Below, one piece after another: positions 15,471-23,767 of a stretch of 64,000 bases of DNA; position 1 is the stretch's first letter, and each line of letters opens with the position of its first letter. Origin of the DNA: UBA4416 sp048498515. GTDB taxonomy: Bacteria > Bacteroidota > Bacteroidia > B-17B0 > Aurantibacillaceae. The notes beneath the pieces are model-generated. The model was given only the letters and a program-made list of their open reading frames with translations. It was not told the DNA's origin and made no database searches. The position numbers were made by a program, and so were the translations under genes. The DNA lies in NCBI GenBank assembly GCA_048498515.1, contig JBEHXV010000003.1, forward strand, positions 1-64,000, written 5' to 3'.

Positions 15471-17237
15471 TTATTGTTTTGTTTTTGTAAGCTTAAAGGT
15501 AACACTAAAAACGGCGCCATCCATATTTTTAGAAACAAAGGTTCCGCCAATTTGCTTTGTCATAATGGTCACCAATTTAAGTCCAAGGCTGTCTTTCCGC
15601 CTTTCTGTTTCCATTGGCAGGCCTTTTCCGTTATCCGATATGATAATGTGCCAGCTAGCGTCTTCCTGGTTTTTAGCCAGCACAATTTTTATCAACCCCT
15701 TAGTCATCCCGTCGAAGGCATATTTAATGGCATTGGTTACCAATTCATTAATGATCAAAGCCAGGGGGACCGCTATTTTGGTAGGGAATTTCACCTCTTC
15801 AATATCAGCCGTAATGGCAATAGTGTTATGCATGGTGCCTAATACATCACGATGAAAATTGAGCACTTTGTCAATATAATCTTTCATATTGATCTCCAGG
15901 GGCGAATTGGTATCGTACAGTAATTCGTGTAAGGCGGAAAGGGACTGGATCCGATTCTGGCTCTGTACAAGGTACTCACTTAATTTTTCGTTCCCAGCAT
16001 TGTTGGCCTGAAGGGTTAAAAGACTTGATATGATTTGCAGATTGTTATTAATGCGATGATGCACTTCCTGCAGCAATACATCTTTCCTTTGATCTTCAGC
16101 CTCCAGCAAGGCAGCCAGTCTTTTTTTATTATCATAGGCTCGTTTTGCAAAAAACAGCAGAATTAGCGCCAGGACAATAACGATGATAAAGAACCAGCGC
16201 CATTGCTTGTGCAGTCGGTTATCGCTTTCGAGCTGATAAACTACCTTGTCGTTTTCAAATTTTATAGCTGATTGTTTTTTATCAAATTCGTAATTCATTT
16301 CGGCAGTAACCATTTTTCGTGTATTATCTACATTATACATGCTGTCTTTGAACTGGATGTATTTTTTATAATGCTCAAATGCTTTATCCACTTCATGGGT
16401 CTTTGAATACAACACCGCCAAATGGTCTTCAATTTGCATTTTCTCGCTCAGGTCGTTCACTGTTTCAAGCATTTTAAGCGCCTTGAGGTAATATTTTTCG
16501 GCTTCGCTATATTTCTTGATATTGGAATAACTGGAACCAAGCATTTTGTAAGCTGCCGGCATCACATCATAGTATTCTATCTTTTCGGAGAGCGCGATGG
16601 CTTGTTGCGATAAGGAAATGGCTTTTTCATAGTCCTCCATGCTGGAATACAGATGCCCAAGATCGGCCAGTTCATGAACGATGCCTATCTGGTTATCCAT
16701 TTCCTGGTCTATTTTTAAAGCCGTTGTCAGGCATTTTTCCGCTTCCCGGTACTGTTCCCTGTCGTTATATAAGCCTGCCAGGTTACATAAGTTATTCGAC
16801 TCCACTTCTTTAATCCCCAACTTACGGCTTAGTTCAATGGCCTTTAAATAATAATTTTCCGATTTTTTAAAATCGGCCTGGAAATAATATACAGCTGCAA
16901 GGCCGCTATACTGCACAAGGATAGCACGCTGGTCGTTACGCTTTTCGTAAATAGCGAGGGCTTTCAAAAAATTTTCGAGCGCTTTGGGATACTCACCGCG
17001 AATGCGGTATATCACCCCAAAAGAAGTTAACGCGTGTGCAATACCAGGCTCATAGTTTATTTTTTTTGAAATTTCCATGGATTTATTTTCATAGAACCAG
17101 ATGGAATCAACCTGGTCGTTATCCTGGAAAACGCCAAGTTTGGCAATAATTGCTTTTACGGCATTACTGTCATTTTGAGCCAGGGCCCTGAAATGAAAAA
17201 CAGTGGTGCAAAATAACAGCGTAAAAATATACTTCAT
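15471..17237 (-). CDS. TPR-containing HisKA_2 sensor histidine kinase
   Basis: 588 residues. Signal peptide (to about residue 20, RALAQ), then six or more tetratricopeptide repeats at about 35-300 in the periplasm (ALTSFGVIYRIRGEYPKALE, ADLGHLYSSMEDYEKAI and similar), a coiled linker, one membrane helix (FFIIVIVLALILLFFAK, about 344-360), then LQEVHHRINNNLQIISSLLTL with the phospho-acceptor His (about 391), and a HATPase domain with NELVTNAIKYAF and DNGKGLP. It probably relays a periplasmic protein-binding signal to the LytTR regulator downstream. A TATATTTA box with a TTG about 20 bases upstream of it precedes the start codon, a plausible promoter. Confidence 0.94.
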   Translation of the reverse strand: MKYIFTLLFCTTVFHFRALAQNDSNAVKAIIAKLGVFQDNDQVDSIWFYENKSMEISKKINYEPGIAHALTSFGVIYRIRGEYPKALENFLKALAIYEKRNDQRAILVQYSGLAAVYYFQADFKKSENYYLKAIELSRKLGIKEVESNNLCNLAGLYNDREQYREAEKCLTTALKIDQEMDNQIGIVHELADLGHLYSSMEDYEKAISLSQQAIALSEKIEYYDVMPAAYKMLGSSYSNIKKYSEAEKYYLKALKMLETVNDLSEKMQIEDHLAVLYSKTHEVDKAFEHYKKYIQFKDSMYNVDNTRKMVTAEMNYEFDKKQSAIKFENDKVVYQLESDNRLHKQWRWFFIIVIVLALILLFFAKRAYDNKKRLAALLEAEDQRKDVLLQEVHHRINNNLQIISSLLTLQANNAGNEKLSEYLVQSQNRIQSLSALHELLYDTNSPLEINMKDYIDKVLNFHRDVLGTMHNTIAITADIEEVKFPTKIAVPLALIINELVTNAIKYAFDGMTKGLIKIVLAKNQEDASWHIIISDNGKGLPMETERRKDSLGLKLVTIMTKQIGGTFVSKNMDGAVFSVTFKLTKTKQ

Positions 17238-17273
17238 AGTGTGAAGTAAATATACTTAATTAAAAACGTTGAA

Positions 17274-17555
17274 TCAATGTGTCGTTAGAAGCATATAACC
17301 AGTTGCAATATTCGCCATAATGAGCAAGGGAATCCCGATCTTAAATTTAGGTTTTCCTGCTTTATGGTACAGGGGCGTTTTCATACCCAGGTATATGCCA
17401 ACAGCTCCTAAAAATGCTGCCAGAGTAAACAGGGTGTTTTCAGAAATACGCCGGCCTTTTTGTTTCGATCTCAATTTATCAAAACACATGATGGCATATG
17501 CCAGCACATTGATTAAAATAACATATGCTATAATTATTTTTTGCCAGGGAGTCAT
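17274..17555 (-). CDS. DUF1294 membrane protein
   Basis: 93 residues with two or three membrane helices. The family pattern is clear: YAIMCFDKLRSKQKGRRISENTLF (DK followed by a basic stretch and RIxExTL), then a glycine-rich helix FLGAVGIYLGMKTPLYHKAGKPKF with the conserved HK. DUF1294 proteins are small inner-membrane proteins of unknown function, sometimes fused to cold-shock domains. It stands alone between the kinase gene and mscL. Confidence 0.88.
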   Translation of the reverse strand: MTPWQKIIIAYVILINVLAYAIMCFDKLRSKQKGRRISENTLFTLAAFLGAVGIYLGMKTPLYHKAGKPKFKIGIPLLIMANIATGYMLLTTH

Positions 17556-17569
17556 TTTTTAAAGCATAA

Positions 17570-17597
17570 AAAAACCTTCCAAAGCTGAAAGGTTTTT
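17570..17597. terminator. Hairpin terminator between mscL and DUF1294 gene
   Basis: aaaaacctt (17570-17578) pairs with aaggttttt (17589-17597) around a 10-base loop. It lies 3' of mscL on the minus strand and has A/T runs on both sides. Confidence 0.7.
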
Positions 17598-17613
17598 AGT
17601 TTTGTGCGGGAGC

Positions 17614-18027
17614 TTATTTTTTTAGTGAATCACGAATCTCCATCAATAATTTATCGGTGCTCGATGGCTCCGCCGGAGCGGCAGGCGCTTCTTCTTCTTT
17701 TTTCTTTAGCCTGTTTATAGCTTTGATAAGCATGAACATCACAAAGGCTACAATGACGAACTCAATTGTAACTGTAATAAAAGCTCCATACTTAACAGCC
17801 ACTTCTGCAGCAGTTTCTTTTCCATCCGGGCCTGTTTGTGCAGGTTTCAATACCCATTTCCATTCATTAAAATCTTTTCCCTGTATCATACCTACCAAAG
17901 GCATAACCATTCCATTAATAAAAGCGGTAGTAATTTTTGTAAAAGCGGCGCCCATTACAAAACCTACTGCCAGGTCAATGAGATTGCCTTTCATGGCAAA
18001 CTCTTTAAACTCTTTCATCATTCCCAT
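17614..18027 (-). CDS. mscL: Large-conductance mechanosensitive channel
   Basis: 137 residues. Homopentameric inner-membrane channel that opens on membrane stretch to release solutes at hypo-osmotic shock. MKEFKEFAMKGNLIDLAVGFVMG is the amphipathic N-terminus and start of TM1; FGAAF-type residues appear as MGAAFTKITTAFING. The periplasmic loop carries a longer insert than in E. coli (LKPAQTGPDGKETAAEVA). TM2 is FITVTIEFVIVAFVMFMLIKAIN, followed by a charged cytoplasmic helix. An alternative start two or three codons in is possible. Confidence 0.96.
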   Translation of the reverse strand: MGMMKEFKEFAMKGNLIDLAVGFVMGAAFTKITTAFINGMVMPLVGMIQGKDFNEWKWVLKPAQTGPDGKETAAEVAVKYGAFITVTIEFVIVAFVMFMLIKAINRLKKKEEEAPAAPAEPSSTDKLLMEIRDSLKK

Positions 18028-18060
18028 AATAATAGTTTTTTTGTTTTATTAATAGCTAAA

Positions 18061-19062
18061 TTAATTGTTCCCCAAAACTTTCAGTAATTCATCCAACTTA
18101 GGCGTTAAGATGATCTCTGTTCTTCTGTTCTTTTTCCTTGCCTCCGGTGTTTTTGCCGGGTCCAATGGAAAAAATTCGCCCCTGCCGGCCGATGTAATGC
18201 GCGTAGGATCGGTTTTTGAGTTTTGCAAAATGATCTTGGTAACCGATGTGGCACGGATCACGCTCAGGTCCCAGTTGTCTTTAATATCACCGGTACCTTT
18301 CATTGGCACGTCATCGGTATGGCCTTCTATCAGTACATTAATATCGGGGTTTTGCTCCAGCACTTTGGCTACATTTTTTAAAGCGTCTATCCCTTTTGGT
18401 TGAACGGCTGTTTTACCACTCTCAAACAGCAGAGACTCATCCATACTCACATATACTTTTCCGTTCTTTTGAGTAATGGTTAGGCCTTTCCCTTCAAAAC
18501 CGGTTAAAGCATCCTGTAATTTCTTTTTCAGATCGGCCGTTGCCTGATCTTTACTTTTTAAAATGGATTCCAGTTCATTAACCCTGGCTTCGCGTTGTTT
18601 TAATTGCGCGGCCAAAGCATCCAGGTCTTGCTGTTGTTTGTTAAGCCTTAATTCCAATGCTTTCAGCTCATCTTCTTTTTTCAAAAGCTGTTCCTGGGTC
18701 ATCTGTAGTTTCCCGCTTAAAGCAGCATTATCCCGTTCCGAACCAGCCAGCATACGGTTATATTTATCAAGAAGTTGATCGTTCACTAAATTTAATTTAT
18801 CGTATTTGTTGGATAATAACCTGAGGTTGTTCCCTAAAACAACTGTATCTCTTTGTAAACCGGCCAGCTCTTTTTCTTCTTTGGCAATCTTTTCCTTCAT
18901 CTCGGCATTTTTAGCTTCTGTTTCACTGGCTAATTTTTTGGCTGCCGCCGATTCGGTTTCACAATTGTTTAATTTAGCTTTTGTTTCCTCCATTACTCTT
19001 TGCGGTACACAAGAAACTAGGGCCATCAGGGCTATGGTTAAGGGCAAAAATAGTATTCTCAT
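18061..19062 (-). CDS. OmpA-family peptidoglycan-binding lipoprotein
   Basis: 333 residues. Lipoprotein signal with lipobox ALVSC (Cys18), then a long coiled coil at about 25-195 rich in Glu/Lys/Ala, and an OmpA_C domain at about 210-325. NVLIEGHTDDVPM and DNWDLSVIRATSV carry the Asp and Arg that bind diaminopimelate, followed by ITSAGRGEFFPL. It tethers the outer membrane to peptidoglycan. On the minus strand a TATTTTTG (19082-19089) matches the Bacteroidota -7 consensus about 20 bases before the ATG, but no TTTG is seen at the matching -33 distance. Confidence 0.93.
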   Translation of the reverse strand: MRILFLPLTIALMALVSCVPQRVMEETKAKLNNCETESAAAKKLASETEAKNAEMKEKIAKEEKELAGLQRDTVVLGNNLRLLSNKYDKLNLVNDQLLDKYNRMLAGSERDNAALSGKLQMTQEQLLKKEDELKALELRLNKQQQDLDALAAQLKQREARVNELESILKSKDQATADLKKKLQDALTGFEGKGLTITQKNGKVYVSMDESLLFESGKTAVQPKGIDALKNVAKVLEQNPDINVLIEGHTDDVPMKGTGDIKDNWDLSVIRATSVTKIILQNSKTDPTRITSAGRGEFFPLDPAKTPEARKKNRRTEIILTPKLDELLKVLGNN

Positions 19063-19158
19063 TTTAATGTATTTATTAAAGCAAAAATAATCCTATTTGA
19101 GGCCTGATAAGGGACAAGACTGCCAATTTATTAACAGGCAAATTGTGTTAAATCTTAA

Positions 19159-19956
19159 TTACTTTAGGGCTAGGGCTTTTTCGATGCGTGCTGTTACCTG
19201 GTCGGCCAGTTGTGAGAAATAGGAACTGATGATCTTTGAAGGATTATTGACATTAACAGGAAGACTTACCTCGGCAATTCCAGAATTGATCTCTTTGGCA
19301 TCAACTGTATATACCGTGTAATGCAGCACAATTTTACGGGTTGTGGCAGAGCTGAAATCGCCCGGAACCGAGTTCACTGATTTGATGTCGAGCTCATTGA
19401 TGAATAAAAAAAGATCGGTCTTGTATTTAGCGTTCAGGTAAGGCACCAGGGTCGGGTTTTTGAGCTTGGCATTCATAAAGCGGGCATCGCTGTTACTTTC
19501 AACCACCAGCTGTCCCTTATCCATGGTCTTTTCATCCTTTTCTTTTCCGGGTGCCTTATAGTTAGCCTGGTCGGGTACTTTTTGATATTGATAGCCCAGG
19601 TACTGGTAAATATTATCCAAATCTTTTTTGCTTTTTGCAGTATCTTCCATCAGGTCAACCACCCCCATTTTGGGTTTCAGTTTTTTATAAAACTGCTCAT
19701 TCAGTCCATCGCGCATGGTAGCTTTTATTTGCTTTGCATTGAGCTTTGATTCCTTATTGATCTGCATGTCAATTTCGCTCAGGTACATCCTGTTCTCAAA
19801 AGGAATGAGCATGATCTTATGTTTTGAAAGGGCCTCTTTGGATGAAACGGTTCCGGTAGTTGTACTAATGGTTTTGTCCTGGGAATGCAGATCGATGACA
19901 AAGGATACAAGACACAAGACAATTAAGGTTGTATAATTAAAATAGCGTGTCATCAT
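19159..19956 (-). CDS. Secreted protein of unknown function downstream of rseP
   Basis: 265 residues with a signal peptide (TLIVLCLVSFVIDLHSQ). The body has KIMLIPFENRMYLSEID and MRDGLNEQFYKKLKP, then a charged variable middle, then LFLFINELDIKSV and VLHYTVYTVDAKEINSGIAEVSL. The strand pattern, with a reactive IPFENR segment, recalls lipoproteins of the CsgG/LpoB-like envelope class, but no diagnostic motif is seen. It starts 31 bases after rseP stops, probably in the dxr-rseP operon. Confidence 0.75.
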   Translation of the reverse strand: MMTRYFNYTTLIVLCLVSFVIDLHSQDKTISTTTGTVSSKEALSKHKIMLIPFENRMYLSEIDMQINKESKLNAKQIKATMRDGLNEQFYKKLKPKMGVVDLMEDTAKSKKDLDNIYQYLGYQYQKVPDQANYKAPGKEKDEKTMDKGQLVVESNSDARFMNAKLKNPTLVPYLNAKYKTDLFLFINELDIKSVNSVPGDFSSATTRKIVLHYTVYTVDAKEINSGIAEVSLPVNVNNPSKIISSYFSQLADQVTARIEKALALK

Positions 19957-19987
19957 TGATCCTTTATAACTGTAAAATCAAAAAAGG

Positions 19988-21355
19988 TTACTTAAAGAAA
20001 TGTAAAAAGTCGTTTAAGTTAGCGTAGAGCATTAAAAACAATAACAGTGCCATGCCTACATATTGTGCATAGGTTAGTACTTTAATGCTTGGTGCTCTCC
20101 TGGTAACCATTTCATACAGGGTAAATACCACATGCCCGCCATCCAGCGCCGGAATTGGCAACAAGTTCATAAAGGCTAAAATAATGGATAAGAAGGCCGT
20201 GCGGTTCCAAAACTCTTCCCAGTTCCACTCGTCGCCAAACATTTTTGCCATGGATTTAAATCCACCAATATGTTTGTAGCCGCCGGTGCTTGGTGTAAAG
20301 ATCATTTTAAACTGACGGATGTAGAAGTTCAGCTTATCAAAGGTCATGGCTACACCTGCCGGGAAAGATTCAAAGAAACCATAGGTTTTTGTTTCAAAGC
20401 TGATGATCCCCATTTTTTCCAGTTCTTCGGGAGGAAAGATCCCTATCACCGCTTCCACTTTTCCCAGGTTACTTACCTTGACCGGTACATTTACTTTTTC
20501 GGATTTTCGCTCAACATTTAAGGTGACTGTTTTACCAGCAAAGTTTTTCAGGCTATTTCTTAATTCATCGTTAAACGTTATGTTAATAGAGTCGTTTATC
20601 GAAACGATCTTATCGTTTGGTTTCAGGGCTGCATTTTTGTTGATTGATTCTTTAGAGAACTCCACAAAGATAGCTGGTACACGAGGGGTGCCGAAACCAA
20701 ATTTTTCGGCAGTGGCAATCTGGTCTAAAAAATCTTTTGGCAAAACGATCTCTACGTTTTCTCCTGCCCTGTCAATTTGCACTTTGTGGCCTAACAATAA
20801 TTCAATGCGCAGGTCATCCAGGTATTTAACAGGTGCCCCGTCAACCGAAACAATTTTATCGCCAGACCTAAAGCCAACAGCTGTACCCAAAGAATCGACA
20901 CACTCAATACCATTTTTTATACTGGTCATGGGTATTTTTTTCTCGCCCCATGTAAACAGGATCATGGCATAAATTAAAAAAGCCAGCAATACGTTTACAA
21001 TAATACCACCAAGCATCACAATCAAACGTTGCCATGCCGGATGCGCCCTGAACTCCCATGGTTCGGCAGGTTTGTTCATTTGCTCGGTATCCATGCTCTC
21101 GTCAATCATACCTGCAATTTGCACATAACCACCCATAGGAAACCAACCCAAACCATATTCGGTATCGCCTACTTTCTTTTTAAAAATGGCAAAATTTAAA
21201 ACACCTGGCAAGGGAAATAAAAAGTCGAAGAATAAATAAAACTTGTCCACACGAATCTTGAACATGCGCGCGGTGATGAAATGACCAAATTCATGCAATA
21301 AGATCAAAAGGCCTAAACTTGCAATAAATTGTGAAATTTGAATGAATGTTCCCAT
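19988..21355 (-). CDS. rseP: Site-2 intramembrane metalloprotease RseP
   Basis: 455 residues. Inner-membrane zinc protease that cuts anti-sigma factors and remnant signal peptides. LLHEFGHFITARMF gives the HExxH zinc site (residues 21-25) in TM1. Two PDZ domains follow (GFRSGDKIVSVDGAPVKYLDD and ALKPNDKIVSINDSI), and the third zinc ligand lies in LLPIPALDGGHVVF. A stop 3 bases before the downstream side of dxr indicates an operon with dxr, as in many bacteria where these genes are neighbours. Confidence 0.97.
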   Translation of the reverse strand: MGTFIQISQFIASLGLLILLHEFGHFITARMFKIRVDKFYLFFDFLFPLPGVLNFAIFKKKVGDTEYGLGWFPMGGYVQIAGMIDESMDTEQMNKPAEPWEFRAHPAWQRLIVMLGGIIVNVLLAFLIYAMILFTWGEKKIPMTSIKNGIECVDSLGTAVGFRSGDKIVSVDGAPVKYLDDLRIELLLGHKVQIDRAGENVEIVLPKDFLDQIATAEKFGFGTPRVPAIFVEFSKESINKNAALKPNDKIVSINDSINITFNDELRNSLKNFAGKTVTLNVERKSEKVNVPVKVSNLGKVEAVIGIFPPEELEKMGIISFETKTYGFFESFPAGVAMTFDKLNFYIRQFKMIFTPSTGGYKHIGGFKSMAKMFGDEWNWEEFWNRTAFLSIILAFMNLLPIPALDGGHVVFTLYEMVTRRAPSIKVLTYAQYVGMALLLFLMLYANLNDFLHFFK

Positions 21356-21358
21356 AAA

Positions 21359-22540
21359 TTATTTTTTGATTAATTCGCTTGTGAGCAAGCGTGTTTCTTT
21401 GTCGCACTGAATATAATCTTCAATGCCTGGTGTTTTTATCATCGGCATTTTATCCAATGCCTTGGCAATGATGTCGCTCATTTGTAAAAACCCAATTTTA
21501 TCTTCTAAAAATGCCTGTACCACTATTTCGTTGGCGGCGTTTAACACGCAGGGCATGTTGCCACCTTTTTCCATTGCCTTAAACGCCAGTGCTAAGTTAG
21601 TAAAGGTTTCGGTATCGGGCTTCTCGAAGGTGAGTTGCGGATAGTTAAAAAAATCAAAACGCGGAAAACTGCTCTTAATGCGCTGCGGATACGTGAATGC
21701 ATATTGAATAGGCAGTTTCATATCGGGCAGGCCCATTTGCGCTTTCATGCTGCCATCGGTAAACTGTACAATGCTGTGTACAATGCTTTGCGGATGAACA
21801 ATGACATCAATCTGCTCGGGCTTTAAGTTGAACAGCCATTTGGCTTCAATTACTTCCAGGCCTTTGTTCATGAGGCTGGCCGAATCGATGGTGATCTTGG
21901 CTCCCATCACCCAGTTTGGATGCTTAAGGGCCTGTTCTTTTTTTACCGAAGCCAAAAAGGCTCTGTCTTTACCACGGAAAGGACCACCTGAAGCGGTTAG
22001 GTAAATTTTTTCGATCTCATTTTCAAACTCACCGGCAAGACACTGAAAGATAGCGGAATGCTCCGAATCAACAGGGTAAAGGTTTACGGCATTTTCATAT
22101 GCCAGTTTAGTGACGATATCGCCTGCCACTACCAGGGTTTCCTTATTGGCAAGGGCAATGGCTTTTTTGTATTTAATGGCATTGATGGTTGATGCCAGGC
22201 CAGCATAACCTACAATAGAAGCCAGTACCGTATCAATGGTTTCCATTTCAACGATCTGTTCAATGGATTTTGCGCCGGCAAATACTTTAATGTCTTGTGT
22301 AAATAAAGCGTCCTTTACCTGTTTGTATCTACTTTCATCGCCAATAACCACCGCGTTTGGTTTAAACTCAAGGGCTTGTTTAATGAGCAATTCAGCGTTG
22401 GAGTGCGCTACCAGAACTTCCGCTTCAAAATGCGAAGGGTTATCTCTTATCACATCCAGGGCCTGCGTGCCAATACTTCCTGTACTGCCCATAATGGCAA
22501 TACGTTTTGGCGCTTTTTCCTGGTTCGGGTCTTTATTCAT
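21359..22540 (-). CDS. dxr: 1-deoxy-D-xylulose 5-phosphate reductoisomerase
   Basis: 393 residues. Second step of the MEP pathway: NADPH-dependent rearrangement and reduction of DXP to 2-C-methyl-D-erythritol 4-phosphate. Seen: NADPH loop IMGSTGSIGTQALDV, LANKETLVVAGDIV, VDSEHSAIFQCL (metal ligands Asp and Glu), TASGGPFRG, and MNKGLEVIEAKWLF with the metal-binding Glu. The flexible loop HPQSIVHSIVQF is also present. It shows that this organism makes isoprenoids by the MEP route. Co-transcribed with rseP, 3 bases apart. Confidence 0.98.
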   Translation of the reverse strand: MNKDPNQEKAPKRIAIMGSTGSIGTQALDVIRDNPSHFEAEVLVAHSNAELLIKQALEFKPNAVVIGDESRYKQVKDALFTQDIKVFAGAKSIEQIVEMETIDTVLASIVGYAGLASTINAIKYKKAIALANKETLVVAGDIVTKLAYENAVNLYPVDSEHSAIFQCLAGEFENEIEKIYLTASGGPFRGKDRAFLASVKKEQALKHPNWVMGAKITIDSASLMNKGLEVIEAKWLFNLKPEQIDVIVHPQSIVHSIVQFTDGSMKAQMGLPDMKLPIQYAFTYPQRIKSSFPRFDFFNYPQLTFEKPDTETFTNLALAFKAMEKGGNMPCVLNAANEIVVQAFLEDKIGFLQMSDIIAKALDKMPMIKTPGIEDYIQCDKETRLLTSELIKK

Positions 22541-22713
22541 TTAGCCCGTAAAAATGGTGAAAATTTCAGGATTATGGAAATAAAATAAACACAGAGTGAG
22601 GAGTTTAAGAGTTTATAAAGATTTATAAACTAAATTGAATAAATTATGTTTAAATATTAACTAAATCTCAGTGGACTCTGTATCTTCGTGCCTCTGTGTT
22701 GAAACTAAAATAA

Positions 22714-23727
22714 ATGAAACAAAAAACAGCCATCCTTCTTTTAAACCTGGGAACTCCCGATAGCCCTGAAAAAGGGGATGTACGAAAATACCTGATCCAG
22801 TTTTTGAACGATGAGCGTGTCATTGATATTCCGTGGCTCTCGCGCACCCTTTTAGTGAATGGCGTTATTGTTCCTTTCAGGGCCGGTAATTCTTCAAAAT
22901 TATACAAAGCCATCTGGGACGCTAAAACCGGTTCTCCTTTACTAATGCATAGCCAACAGTTGGCAGAAAAACTACAAGTAGCAGTTGGTACTGATGTAAA
23001 AGTAGAACTGGCCATGCGTTACCAAAATCCTTCAATGGAAAGCGTTTTGGAACGGATGAAAAAAGAGGGCTATCATAAAATCATTGTATTCCCTTTATTC
23101 CCTCAATATGCCTCAAGCAGCACGGGCAGCGCCCTGCAGCGTTTTATGGAAATCGTAAGCAAATGGTGGGTCATTCCTGAACTGAAGATCATAAGCCAGT
23201 ACTATGATAATGAAGATTATATCAATTGCATTGTGAACCGTGGAAAGCAGCACGATATTTCCGCCTACGATCATGTTATTTTCAGTTACCATGGTTTGCC
23301 CGAAAGACAGGTAGATAAGGTTTACCAGGATGGCTCCTTGTGTAAGGACCATAATTGCGAAACAGAGACGGATGATAGCAATTACTATTGTTACAAAGCC
23401 GGTTGCTACCAAACCACCAAAGCCGTTGTTGACAAGCTGGGCATTCCTGCCGGCAAGTATACCGTGAGCTTTCAGAGCAGGCTCGACGATAAATGGTTGA
23501 AGCCTTTTAGCGATAAAGTGGTTGAAGAACTGGCAACAAAGGGCGCAAAACGTGTCCTGGTATTTTCGCCGGCTTTTACAGCCGATTGTTTGGAAACCAT
23601 TTATGAGATAGGCACCGAATACCAGGAAATTTTCCATAAACATGGCGGCGAAACAATTCAGCTGGTTGAGAGCCTGAACAGTGGCCATGATTGGGTGGAA
23701 ACCGTTAAGAAACTGGCTTTAAATTAG
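22714..23727 (+). CDS. hemH: Ferrochelatase
   Basis: 337 residues. Inserts Fe2+ into protoporphyrin IX, the last step of protohaem synthesis. LLNLGTPDSPEKGDVRKYL opens the protein, VFPLFPQYASSSTGSA is the porphyrin-binding region, FSYHGLPERQ carries the catalytic His, and FSPAFTADCLETIYEI the conserved Glu. After the His comes C210-x4-C215-x10-C226-x4-C231 (LCKDHNC ... YCYKAGC), a symmetrical four-cysteine set that could bind an iron-sulphur cluster as some bacterial ferrochelatases do internally; this is inference. The pabB gene follows on the same strand. Confidence 0.97.
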   Translation: MKQKTAILLLNLGTPDSPEKGDVRKYLIQFLNDERVIDIPWLSRTLLVNGVIVPFRAGNSSKLYKAIWDAKTGSPLLMHSQQLAEKLQVAVGTDVKVELAMRYQNPSMESVLERMKKEGYHKIIVFPLFPQYASSSTGSALQRFMEIVSKWWVIPELKIISQYYDNEDYINCIVNRGKQHDISAYDHVIFSYHGLPERQVDKVYQDGSLCKDHNCETETDDSNYYCYKAGCYQTTKAVVDKLGIPAGKYTVSFQSRLDDKWLKPFSDKVVEELATKGAKRVLVFSPAFTADCLETIYEIGTEYQEIFHKHGGETIQLVESLNSGHDWVETVKKLALN

Positions 23728-23751
23728 GTGGCTTTGAGAATCTCAGCCACC
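23727..23751. other. Hairpin between hemH and pabB
   Basis: ggtggct (23727-23733) pairs with agccacc (23745-23751); within the loop gag-aat-ctc adds three pairs. It starts at the last base of the hemH stop and is followed by A-rich, not T-rich, sequence, so it is not a normal terminator for hemH. It may affect translation of pabB, whose start has no standard codon. Confidence 0.5.
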
Positions 23752-23767
23752 AAAAAATTAAACTGTC

